Shown here in pieces: positions 1 to 5,167 of a stretch of 6,374 nucleotides of DNA. The stretch is taken from assembly GCA_029933895.1 (NCBI GenBank), contig JAOZNG010000070.1:1-6374 (forward strand). Reading direction: 5' to 3'. Every line of letters begins with the position of its first letter. Position 1 is the first letter of the stretch. The notes under the pieces are model-generated. The model was given only the letters and a program-made list of their open reading frames with translations. It ran no database searches and was not told the DNA's origin. The DNA is from an archaeon (GTDB taxonomy: Archaea > Altiarchaeota > Altiarchaeia > IMC4 > QMZM01). A program made the position numbers and the translations under genes.

Positions 1-1470
1 TGCAGCCAGATGTGCGTAGTGGTGCTGGACCCTCACCAGGGGGATGCCGAAATCCTCAGCTAATTCCTCCCCCAACCTGGCGGAATTAAAACGCGGGTGG
101 AGGTCGCAGGCTACTAAATCCGGTTTTCTCCGGGCTAATTTCATTAAATGGAGGGATGACTCCCTTAGAAAATCCAGTCCACTTAAGTTGCTGCTGTTAC
201 CTATATACTGGGACAGAAAAGCTTTTTCTCCCTTCAAAAAACAGGCTGTGGAGCCAATTTCCGCCCCCAACGCAAGTATGTTTTTCCCGGATTTGTTCAC
301 TATCTCCAGCGGCAGGGGAACAAATCCCCTGCTTCTCCGGAGGAAGGTTTTTTTTCCATTCACCAGCTTCATTACTGAATCATCGCATCTGTTAGCTATA
401 TCTAGTTCATGGATCAACGCCATATCCCACACAGGAAAACCATGGATATCCTCATTCGCTGTCAGCATGGGCTCCCCCGGGAAATTAGCGGAAGACATGA
501 TCAGGGGCTCAGATAGTTTCTCCAACAGGAGGTAATGCAGGGCAGTGTAGGGAAGCATCACCCCTACGGTGTCCAGTCCGGGAGCTATCTCAGAGGAGAG
601 CCAGTACCCTGAATTCTTCCTTAACACAACAATAGGTCTCTCCTTGGAGGCTAGAATATCCTCTTCCTCTCTCTTCACCTCGGCGAAGCTCTTTATTTCA
701 TCTAGATCATGGGACATGACAGCGAAGGGTTGTTGCTTCCTCCCCAGCCTCCTCCTTAATTCATTTACTATGGAGTCCCGGGAAGTCAGCGAAGCAAGAT
801 GCATCCCCCCCACCCCCTTTATGAGCAGAATCCTCCCCGCCTTCAGAGCCTTCAGGGCCGCATCTATAGGCTCAGGTGATCTCTCCCCCATCCTGTCCAC
901 CAGGAAATACTGTGGACCACAGAGCGGGCATGCAATAGTCTGCGCATGTAATCTCCTGTTCACCGGATCACTGTATTCCCTCCTGCATTCAGCGCATAAG
1001 GGGAACTCTCTAAAGGCGGTATTGCCTCTATCGAATGGAAGCTTCCTGAGTATCGTGAACCTGGGTCCACAATCTGTACAGGAGATGAATGGATAATTAA
1101 ACCTCTTATCTCCTGGAGAAAAAAGCTCTCTCCTGCAATTCATGCAGACGGCAACGTCAGAGGGGATTGCTCCTCCAGGACCCCCTCCACCTGACGGATC
1201 AATACGGAATCTACTGAATTCTTTAACAGGTTTCTTCCACACGACATCCATATCGTCGATCACGGCATTAGGGGGGTTTCCTGAATCAATCAACTCCAGA
1301 AATCTCTTTATGTCCTCCCTTCTGCCCTCCACCCCGATCTCAACTCCGGCATCCCCGAGATTCTTTACGTAACCTCTTAGACGGGTTTCCTTAGCTATCC
1401 TGTATATAAAAGGCCTGAATCCAACCCCCTGCACCACACCCGACAGCCGTATCTCTGCAAAAGAAGGCAT
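1..1470 (-). CDS. hypF: Carbamoyltransferase HypF, [NiFe] hydrogenase maturation (3' end beyond the window)
   Basis: HypF uses carbamoyl phosphate and ATP to make a carbamoyl-adenylate and transfers the carbamoyl group to the C-terminal cysteine of HypE. This is the first step toward the cyanide ligands of the [NiFe] hydrogenase active site in the cytoplasm. The reading frame is open for 490 codons from the ATG at 1470-1468 to the left edge; bacterial HypF is about 750 residues, so roughly the last third is missing. Domains in order: acylphosphatase (residues 1-90, motif VQGVGFRPF at 13-21, catalytic Arg19 and Asn37); two zinc fingers of form CX2CX18CX2C (Cys109/112/131/134 and Cys159/162/181/184); a YrdC-like nucleotide-binding domain (about 200-385, with KGVGGMHL and APGLDTVGVMLPYT); and the start of a Kae1-like domain ending at VQHHYAHLAA, which holds metal-binding histidines. 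All visible catalytic motifs are intact. It is transcribed away from the rest of the window, so its partners (other hyp genes) may lie to the left. Confidence 0.96.
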   Translation of the reverse strand, partial: MPSFAEIRLSGVVQGVGFRPFIYRIAKETRLRGYVKNLGDAGVEIGVEGRREDIKRFLELIDSGNPPNAVIDDMDVVWKKPVKEFSRFRIDPSGGGGPGGAIPSDVAVCMNCRRELFSPGDKRFNYPFISCTDCGPRFTILRKLPFDRGNTAFREFPLCAECRREYSDPVNRRLHAQTIACPLCGPQYFLVDRMGERSPEPIDAALKALKAGRILLIKGVGGMHLASLTSRDSIVNELRRRLGRKQQPFAVMSHDLDEIKSFAEVKREEEDILASKERPIVVLRKNSGYWLSSEIAPGLDTVGVMLPYTALHYLLLEKLSEPLIMSSANFPGEPMLTANEDIHGFPVWDMALIHELDIANRCDDSVMKLVNGKKTFLRRSRGFVPLPLEIVNKSGKNILALGAEIGSTACFLKGEKAFLSQYIGNSSNLSGLDFLRESSLHLMKLARRKPDLVACDLHPRFNSARLGEELAEDFGIPLVRVQHHYAHLAA

Positions 1471-1504
1471 TTTTTACTTAAACAGCAGTTCCGGACGAAA
1501 ACCG

Positions 1505-1518
1505 TAACATTAATTAAC
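1505..1518 (-). promoter_or_regulatory. Possible TATA element for hypF
   Basis: On the minus strand this A+T-rich stretch reads TTAATTAATG, with a TTAATTAA core at 1511-1518. An archaeal start site about 25 bases downstream would fall near 1486 and give a leader of about 16 bases before the hypF ATG. That leader shows no Shine-Dalgarno sequence. The match to an archaeal TATA box is only fair, and no BRE is clear. Confidence 0.25.
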
Positions 1519-1570
1519 GTGAAGGGACTTCATCGGCAATTTAGCAGACATGATATCCCATAACAATATT

Positions 1571-1588
1571 GAAAAAAACATATATAAA
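1571..1588 (+). promoter_or_regulatory. Strong archaeal promoter (BRE + TATA box)
   Basis: A purine-rich tract (GAAAAAAACA) is followed directly by TATATAAA. This is a very good match to the archaeal BRE plus TATA box layout. Transcription would be expected to start about 22-26 bases downstream of the box, near 1607-1613 on the plus strand. The nearest annotated plus-strand gene, hicB, is about 340 bases away, so the promoter most likely serves something within 1607-1800: the small ORF at 1607 as a leaderless mRNA, or an untranslated RNA. Confidence 0.55.
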
Positions 1589-1606
1589 CAGATAACGAAC
1601 TCCTAA

Positions 1607-1747
1607 ATGACTGCATTTAACGCTCCGGGTTCGGCTGCTTTGGACAACAAGACAAGCTTCGCCTGCCCTCTGAGGACATGGTGCTCAATGCTGTTAAAAA
1701 ACCGGCAGAGGTGTGATGGCACTAAAGAAGGCTGCTCAGGTTTCTAA
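1607..1747 (+). CDS. Possible 46-residue cysteine-containing small protein (hypothetical)
   Basis: An ATG at 1607 opens a 46-codon frame ending in TAA at 1745-1747. The ATG lies 19 bases after the end of a strong TATA box, close to where a leaderless archaeal transcript would begin. The product has four cysteines (C20, C26, C36, C43; spacing CX5CX9CX6C) and a basic middle (KNRQR), with no signal peptide or membrane segment. The four cysteines could bind a metal, but the spacing matches no zinc-finger family I know. The stop codon lies inside copy 1 of the 30-bp repeat. No ribosome binding site is visible. I do not recognise the protein. The same promoter could equally drive an untranslated RNA: CCTCTG at 1667-1672 can pair with CAGAGG at 1706-1711. 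If the start site is really at 1611-1613, this ATG would not be transcribed. Confidence 0.3.
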   Translation: MTAFNAPGSAALDNKTSFACPLRTWCSMLLKNRQRCDGTKEGCSGF

Positions 1748-1769
1748 TCTCTGTTCTCTTGCTGGATTA
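1740..1769 (+). repeat. 30-bp direct repeat, copy 1
   Basis: This copy begins GTTTCTAATCT and ends TTGCTGGATTA. It matches 2436-2465 at 29 of 30 positions; the only difference is C1751 versus A2447. It contains an inner inverted pair, TAATC (1745-1749) and GATTA (1765-1769). An AAGAA lies 15 bases upstream here and 14 bases upstream in copy 2. The following bases here are TGAAGC. The two copies bracket hicBA. Confidence 0.85.
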
Positions 1770-1799
1770 TGAAGCATAGCCATACTTCATAATAACCAG
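1762..1799 (+). other. Long hairpin overlapping repeat copy 1
   Basis: ATTATGAAG (1766-1774) pairs fully with CTTCATAAT (1785-1793) across a 10-base loop. After a two-base bulge (AA, 1794-1795), CTGG (1762-1765) pairs with CCAG (1796-1799). This gives 13 base pairs. The left arm begins inside the 30-bp repeat and the right arm lies outside it, so the hairpin is specific to copy 1. There is no T-run directly after it, so it is a poor classical terminator. It could be the 3' structure of a transcript from the 1571-1588 promoter. Confidence 0.5.
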
Positions 1800-1819
1800 G
1801 AAATTTACAAAGTAATTTC
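1800..1819 (+). other. Small A+T-rich hairpin
   Basis: GAAA then TTAC (with one bulged T) pairs with GTAA then TTTC around an AAA loop, directly abutting the larger hairpin at 1762-1799. It is weak and could be chance in A+T-rich DNA, but the tandem arrangement of two hairpins is worth recording. Confidence 0.3.
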
Positions 1820-1913
1820 TTGTATTGCTATATTATCCATATCCAGAACACCGCCACCGCCATTCAACATCTTCGCATCACGTTAAGAAGGGATATGAAA
1901 ACCCGAGTCTCAC

Positions 1914-1919
1914 TTTTTT
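1914..1919 (+). terminator. T6 run, possible archaeal terminator
   Basis: A run of six T lies 25 bases before the hicB start. Archaeal RNA polymerase often terminates on T-runs without a strong hairpin, so this could end transcripts coming from the 1571-1588 promoter. It could also be simply part of the A+T-rich promoter region of hicB. Confidence 0.25.
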
Positions 1920-1944
1920 GGATTTAATCACATAATATACTGCA

Positions 1945-2178
1945 ATGAAAGAATACAAATTCACCGCAGTAATCTGGAAGGAAGATGCAGGTTATGTCTC
2001 CAAATGCTCAGAATTAGGGGTTGCAAGTGCCGGCGACACTGTAGAGGAGGCATTAGAGAATCTGAAGGAAGCAATAGATCTTTATATAGAAAATGCAAAG
2101 GAATTAGGAATTCTAGATGATATAAAACCAGCTATAACATCCGAGAAACTAACATCCGCTATTAGTGTCACAATCTAG
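1945..2178 (+). CDS. hicB: HicB-family antitoxin
   Basis: HicB antitoxins bind and neutralise the HicA mRNA interferase in the cytoplasm. The 77-residue product shows the HicB partial RNase H-like fold. A beta strand (YKFTAVIWKED) is followed by AGYVSKCSELGVASAGDT and then the hallmark helix TVEEALENLKEAIDLYIE (about residues 32-50). After residue 55 there are only about 20 residues, with no recognisable ribbon-helix-helix or HTH segment, so this is a short form lacking an obvious DNA-binding domain. The start ATG has no Shine-Dalgarno sequence; an A+T-rich stretch (TTTAATCA at 1923-1930) lies upstream but is too close for a textbook leaderless promoter. It is followed one base later by the hicA ATG at 2180. 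The module is A+T-rich compared with its neighbours (38% GC over 2041-2160 by hand count). Confidence 0.85.
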   Translation: MKEYKFTAVIWKEDAGYVSKCSELGVASAGDTVEEALENLKEAIDLYIENAKELGILDDIKPAITSEKLTSAISVTI

Positions 2179-2179
2179 A

Positions 2180-2413
2180 ATGATTCTTCCTGTTTTATCC
2201 GACAGAAAAATAATTAAAGCACTCAAGAAAGCTGGCTTTAGATATGCTCCAAAAAGAGGGAAGGGAAGTCATACAGCACTCTACAAAATCGATGAGGGTG
2301 GACGTAAATTATTGGTTATTGTACCAAGAAGGAAAGAGACACCTAGAGGCACCTTCCTTGCAATCCTCGAACAGGCACATCTGAGTAAAGACGATTTCAT
2401 GAGGTTATTATGA
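2180..2413 (+). CDS. hicA: HicA-family mRNA interferase toxin
   Basis: HicA is a small double-stranded-RNA-binding-fold toxin that cleaves mRNA independently of the ribosome until bound by HicB. I chose the ATG at 2180, one base after the hicB stop, because it gives a 77-residue protein starting MILPVLSDRKIIKALKKAGF, the usual HicA N-terminus. A GTG at 2165 in the same frame would add five residues and overlap hicB. The catalytic histidine is His31 in the motif GKGSHTALY, preceded by the basic stretch APKRGKG. The C-terminal part (TPRGTFLAILEQAHLSKDDFMRLL) matches the family's final helices. All key residues are present, so the toxin should be active. The gene order, antitoxin first, is the reverse of E. 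coli hicAB but common elsewhere. Its stop is 22 bases before repeat copy 2. Confidence 0.88.
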   Translation: MILPVLSDRKIIKALKKAGFRYAPKRGKGSHTALYKIDEGGRKLLVIVPRRKETPRGTFLAILEQAHLSKDDFMRLL

Positions 2414-2422
2414 TCTAATTTA

Positions 2423-2441
2423 AGAAACCTCCCGTGTTTCT
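2423..2441 (+). terminator. Hairpin after hicA, overlapping repeat copy 2
   Basis: AGAAAC (2423-2428) pairs with GTTTCT (2436-2441) around a seven-base loop, ten bases after the hicA stop codon. The right arm is the first six bases of repeat copy 2. The position fits a transcript end for hicBA, but the stem is short and no T-run follows, so termination is only a guess. Confidence 0.3.
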
Positions 2442-2465
2442 AATCTATGTTCTCTTGCTGGATTA
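2436..2465 (+). repeat. 30-bp direct repeat, copy 2
   Basis: This copy is identical to 1740-1769 except at one position (A2447 for C1751). It lies 22 bases after the end of hicA, so the two copies enclose the whole hicBA module plus about 175 bases of upstream DNA. The bases following it (AGCCCG) differ from those after copy 1 (TGAAGC), although a three-base gap would align AGC with AGC. Confidence 0.85.
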
Positions 2466-2610
2466 AGCCCGTAGCGTTCTTGCTAACAGACACTGGATAA
2501 CCCCTAACGAAACCCGGTTATTCAAGCAAAAAGGAACCGCGGGAGCCCCCAGAGAAGGTTGGGTTAGAGCAGAACAGGGTGAGAGCAACCCCCGGATTAG
2601 TAGACTGCAT
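2466..2610 (+). other. Intergenic region with inverted repeats, possible structured RNA
   Basis: Between repeat copy 2 and the SepCysS promoter there is no plausible gene. It shows ATAACC/GGTTAT (2497-2502 with 2516-2521), GGTTG/CAACC (2557-2561 with 2586-2590) and the alternative GGGT/ACCC (2577-2580 with 2588-2591). These could be the structure of a small RNA or chance pairings in C- and G-tract-rich DNA. No tRNA, C/D-box or SRP motif is recognisable. Because the SepCysS transcript appears leaderless, this stretch is probably not its 5' leader. Confidence 0.3.
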
Positions 2611-2619
2611 GTATTTAAC
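2609..2619 (+). promoter_or_regulatory. Probable TATA box for the SepCysS operon
   Basis: GTATTTAAC at 2611-2619 resembles an archaeal TATA box and ends 23 bases before the ATG at 2642. That spacing predicts transcription starting at or next to the start codon, a leaderless mRNA, in keeping with the lack of a Shine-Dalgarno sequence there. The upstream BRE is not A-rich, so the match is moderate. It would drive the whole downstream gene run. Confidence 0.45.
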
Positions 2620-2641
2620 CCTGGAGTTGTAATCTCTATAT

Positions 2642-3799
2642 ATGGCCGAGATACGGAAGAGGGAATTAGATAAACTGAGGGATATGCGAAGGGAATACGT
2701 GAAATACCTGAACCTGAACCCCATCCAGAGAGGCGGCATATTAACTCCCGAGGCGAGGAAGGCTGTTGAGGAATGGGCTGACGGCTACTCAGTATGTGAT
2801 TTCTGTGACGGTGTGCTGGAGAGTATAAAGAAGCCCCCAATAGACGAATTCATACACGAGACCCTCCCCAGATTCGTTGAAGCAGATGAGGTGAGGTTGA
2901 CGCATGGCGCAAGAGAAGCTAAGTTCATGGTAATGCACGCGATATGTGAGCCAGGCAGCACCATAGTAGTGGATTCAAATGCCCACTACAGCACCCATGT
3001 AGCAGCCGAGAGAAATAAACTCCATGTCGTGGAGGTGGAAAACAACAGCTACCCGGAGTACAGGGTTAACGTGGAAGCGTATGCTGACAGAATAGATGAA
3101 GTTAATAAGAAAACAGGGAAGCTGCCTTCTCTGGCCTTGATCACATTCCCGGACGGGAACTACGGTAACCTGCCCGACGCTAAAAGAGTAGCTGATATAT
3201 GCTCTGAATACAATGTGCCCCTGCTTGTTAATGCAGCCTATGCCATAGGGAGGATGCCCGTAAGCCTTAGAGATCTTGGGGCTGATTTCATAGTCGGCTC
3301 AGGTCATAAGTCGATGGCCTCCTCGGGACCTATAGGGCTTCTGGGTGTGAGGAAGAGCTGGAGTGATTCAGTATTCAGGAAATCCATGGAATACAGGAAC
3401 AAGGATGTGGAGATGCTCGGCTGTGGTCCAAGAGGATTGCCCCTGATCACATTGATGGCCAGCTTTCCCGCGGTATATGAGAGAGTCCAGCGCTGGGATA
3501 TGGAGGTTAAGAACGCAAGATTCTTTATAAAAAGAATAGAGGATATTAATGGAATCCAGCAGCTTGGAATTAAACCAACAGAACACGACCTCAACTTCCT
3601 GGAAACCAATGTATTCTATGCGATATCGAAGAAACACAGAAATGGCCGCTTTTTCCTATACAGGGAGCTGAAGAAGAGAGACATCATAGGAGTGAAGCCA
3701 GGACTCACAAAAAACTTCAAGCTCAGCACCTACGGATTTAATAAAGATGAATTAAAAAGAATTATTGATGCGTTTAAGGAGATTGCTATGCTAAAATGA
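2642..3799 (+). CDS. pscS: O-phospho-L-seryl-tRNA:Cys-tRNA synthase (SepCysS)
   Basis: SepCysS is a PLP enzyme that converts O-phosphoseryl-tRNA(Cys), made by SepRS, into cysteinyl-tRNA(Cys) using a sulfur donor. In many methanogens this is the main or only route to cysteine. The 385-residue product matches the family in length and motifs. NLNPIQRGGILTPEAR (24-39) is followed by YSVCDFCDG with Cys52 and Cys55, then THGAREAKF, FPDGNYGNLPD (169-179), NAAYAIGRMPVSL, and VGSGHKSMASSGPIG with the PLP-binding Lys223. A third conserved cysteine, Cys261, is in LGCGPRG. The three cysteines correspond to those reported as essential for sulfur relay in this family. The roughly 23 residues before NLNPIQ are charged and helical. 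The start has a TATA box at leaderless distance and no good earlier alternative. The stop codon overlaps the next start (ATGA). SepRS and the SepCysE partner are not in the window. Confidence 0.95.
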   Translation: MAEIRKRELDKLRDMRREYVKYLNLNPIQRGGILTPEARKAVEEWADGYSVCDFCDGVLESIKKPPIDEFIHETLPRFVEADEVRLTHGAREAKFMVMHAICEPGSTIVVDSNAHYSTHVAAERNKLHVVEVENNSYPEYRVNVEAYADRIDEVNKKTGKLPSLALITFPDGNYGNLPDAKRVADICSEYNVPLLVNAAYAIGRMPVSLRDLGADFIVGSGHKSMASSGPIGLLGVRKSWSDSVFRKSMEYRNKDVEMLGCGPRGLPLITLMASFPAVYERVQRWDMEVKNARFFIKRIEDINGIQQLGIKPTEHDLNFLETNVFYAISKKHRNGRFFLYRELKKRDIIGVKPGLTKNFKLSTYGFNKDELKRIIDAFKEIAMLK

Positions 3800-4521
3800 C
3801 CACGAAGGTATGTATTAAGGGAGAACTACCAAAGAATCCGGTGATAATTGAGGGCTTCCCCAGCAAGGGGTTTGTTTCCACTATAGCAACCAGGTACATG
3901 ATAGACGAGTTAGGCATGGAATCCATAGGTTATGTTAAATCAGACAGGATACAGAGCATTGCTGTGGTACATAACTCTAAACCAATGTACCCCATAAGGA
4001 TATACAGAAAGAATAATCTGGTGCTTATTTTCTCGGAGATTTCAGTGCCCTACCAGTTCGTTAGAGAATTCGCTGACACATTCGATGAATGGTTCCAAGA
4101 GATTAACCCCGAGAAGGTTGTCCTTCTGGCAGGAATAAGCGGCAGAGAGACAGAGAAAGAGCATGAAATATTTGGTCTGACAACCCATCCCTCGATTAAA
4201 GAAAGAATGGATGAGATGAATGTGGAAACCATAGAGGAGGGTATGTTGGCTGGCATATCATCGGATATCATGTTGAACTGCGTGGAAAACGACATCCCGG
4301 TGATAAGCTTTATGGCTGAGACCAAATACAGCCCCGATCCTCTTGGAGCAGCCTCGCTCCTGAGGATACTAAGCAGTTTCCTGGACATCGAAATCGACAT
4401 AGAAAAGCTGGTGGATAAGGGACATGAGATAGAGGAGGAATTCAGGAAGATTACTTCAGAGTTCAAGAAGGGCAGAATAGATCACAAGGAAATTGGCGAG
4501 TACAGCCCAATGTATCAGTAA
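3796..4521 (+). CDS. PAC2-family proteasome assembly chaperone-like protein
   Basis: PAC2 (DUF75) proteins are relatives of the eukaryotic Pba1/Pba2 chaperones; archaeal PbaA/PbaB bind 20S proteasome assembly intermediates or the mature core. The 241-residue product has the family's N-terminal pattern (NPVIIEGFPSKGFVSTIATRYMIDEL, residues 15-40), the strand-turn segment VVLLAGISGRE (about 110-120), and the late motif FMAETKYSPDPLGAASLLRIL (about 172-192), followed by a charged helical tail. The last residues are SPMYQ, so the protein ends in hydrophobic-Tyr-X, the HbYX motif by which such factors dock into pockets of the proteasome alpha ring. The ATG overlaps the SepCysS stop by four bases (ATGA), so translation is probably coupled. 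A GGAG lies 14 bases before the ATG, slightly far for a ribosome binding site. The specific subfamily (PbaA-like or another) is not settled, and its link to the flanking amino-acid genes is unclear. Confidence 0.85.
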   Translation: MTTKVCIKGELPKNPVIIEGFPSKGFVSTIATRYMIDELGMESIGYVKSDRIQSIAVVHNSKPMYPIRIYRKNNLVLIFSEISVPYQFVREFADTFDEWFQEINPEKVVLLAGISGRETEKEHEIFGLTTHPSIKERMDEMNVETIEEGMLAGISSDIMLNCVENDIPVISFMAETKYSPDPLGAASLLRILSSFLDIEIDIEKLVDKGHEIEEEFRKITSEFKKGRIDHKEIGEYSPMYQ

Positions 4522-4522
4522 G

Positions 4523-5164
4523 ATGGCTAGATTCAGTTTAGTTGCCTTCGACTTGGATGGGGTGCTGGTTGACGGAACAGGAAGCTGGAGTGATGTGCAC
4601 AAGGCCCTTGGAACCGAGGGGCTCTCCCTGAGCCACGGAAGAGAGTTCTATGAGGGTAAAATAACCTTTGATGAGTGGGCTAGGAAGGACACTGATCTAT
4701 GGAATGGAGTTGATTTCAACAGAATACAGGAGGCACTTTATAGGACCCGGTTGATGAAAGGGGCGAAGGAAACGATAAGCACACTAAAGAACTGGGGCTA
4801 TAGAACTGCTATAATAAGCGGAGGACTTCAGATTCTCGCCGACAGAGTCAGGGAGGAACTAGGGATTGATTACGCTGTCGCAAACCGCCTGTTATTCAAC
4901 GACAACAAACTCTGCGGGATAGATCAGAGGGTTGATTTCAATGGCAAAGGCAGGATACTGGAAAAAATTATGAGAGCGAACAGGGTGGGGAGGAATGAAT
5001 CCGTTGCTGTGGGGGACTACATAAACGACATATCCCTGTTTGAGGCAGCAGGCTACAGCATAGCGTTCAACCCCAAGGACGGTAAACTTTTAGCTTACGC
5101 GGATGAGGTTATCCTGGAAAAGGATTTAACCAGGATTCTGCCCCTTCTGGGAGATGACAAGTGA
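4523..5164 (+). CDS. HAD-superfamily phosphatase, phosphoserine phosphatase-like
   Basis: Its predicted role is hydrolysis of a small phosphate ester, most likely O-phosphoserine to serine. I chose the ATG at 4523, one base after the previous stop, because MARFSLVAFDLDGVLVDG puts the HAD motif I at the usual distance from the N-terminus; an in-frame GTG upstream at 4493 would overlap the PAC2 gene by 29 bases. The product is 213 residues, normal for archaeal SerB-type enzymes. Motif I has nucleophile Asp10 and acid/base Asp12; motif II is Ser99 in IISGG; motif III is Lys142; motif IV is GDYINDISLF with Asp165 and Asp169. A helical C1 cap spans about 20-80. The stretch SGGLQILADRVREELGIDYAVANRL is very SerB-like. 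Two deviations, DLDGV rather than DxDST in motif I and GDYIND rather than GDGAND in motif IV, suggest a divergent subfamily, so another substrate is possible. Being next to SepCysS supports phosphoserine. Confidence 0.82.
   Translation: MARFSLVAFDLDGVLVDGTGSWSDVHKALGTEGLSLSHGREFYEGKITFDEWARKDTDLWNGVDFNRIQEALYRTRLMKGAKETISTLKNWGYRTAIISGGLQILADRVREELGIDYAVANRLLFNDNKLCGIDQRVDFNGKGRILEKIMRANRVGRNESVAVGDYINDISLFEAAGYSIAFNPKDGKLLAYADEVILEKDLTRILPLLGDDK
5149..5157 (+). promoter_or_regulatory. Shine-Dalgarno sequence for dapL
   Basis: GGGAGATGA closely matches the complement of the archaeal 16S rRNA 3' end and lies 10 bases before the ATG at 5168, within the end of the preceding gene. It is the clearest ribosome binding site in the window and supports the chosen dapL start. 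Confidence 0.5.
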
Positions 5165-5167
5165 AAA

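Larger units (their letters stand above)
1471..1944. other. Long intergenic region between hypF and hicB
   Basis: This stretch of 474 bases holds no long open frame and no tRNA, rRNA or RNase P signature that I can recognise. It contains the upstream region of hypF, a strong plus-strand TATA promoter (1571-1588), a possible 46-codon ORF or RNA (1607-1747), copy 1 of the 30-bp direct repeat (1740-1769), two hairpins (1762-1799 and 1800-1819) and a T6 run (1914-1919) just before hicB. Such a long spacer contrasts with the near-zero spacing of the operon on the right, and suggests regulatory, RNA-coding or acquired DNA. Confidence 0.6.

Noticed and set aside
44..1372. Plus-strand open frames of 76-175 codons opposite hypF
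   Set aside because: They are antisense to a complete series of hypF domain motifs and have serine- and proline-rich, low-complexity composition typical of shadow frames.
1621..1645. A tRNA, suggested by GGGTTCGG
   Set aside because: No T-arm stem, acceptor stem or anticodon arm can be formed around it on either strand.
1711..1720. A C/D-box small RNA, suggested by GTGATGGC
   Set aside because: The C box is imperfect and there is no correctly placed D box with flanking complementary ends.
2165..2179. GTG at 2165 as the hicA start
   Set aside because: The ATG at 2180 gives the usual HicA N-terminus and a one-base gap after hicB; the upstream residues (MSQSR) are not part of the family pattern.
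1740..2465. A CRISPR array
   Set aside because: Only two repeat copies exist, about 666 bp apart, with two genes between them; I found no third copy at normal spacer distance on either side.
2463..2840. A 125-codon minus-strand open frame
   Set aside because: It overlaps the start of SepCysS antisense, is rich in Ser, Pro, Arg and Leu as expected of a shadow frame, and resembles no known protein.
4493..4522. Upstream GTG start for the HAD phosphatase
   Set aside because: It would add ten residues encoded inside the PAC2 gene; the ATG at 4523 places the catalytic Asp at residue 10, as is usual for the family.
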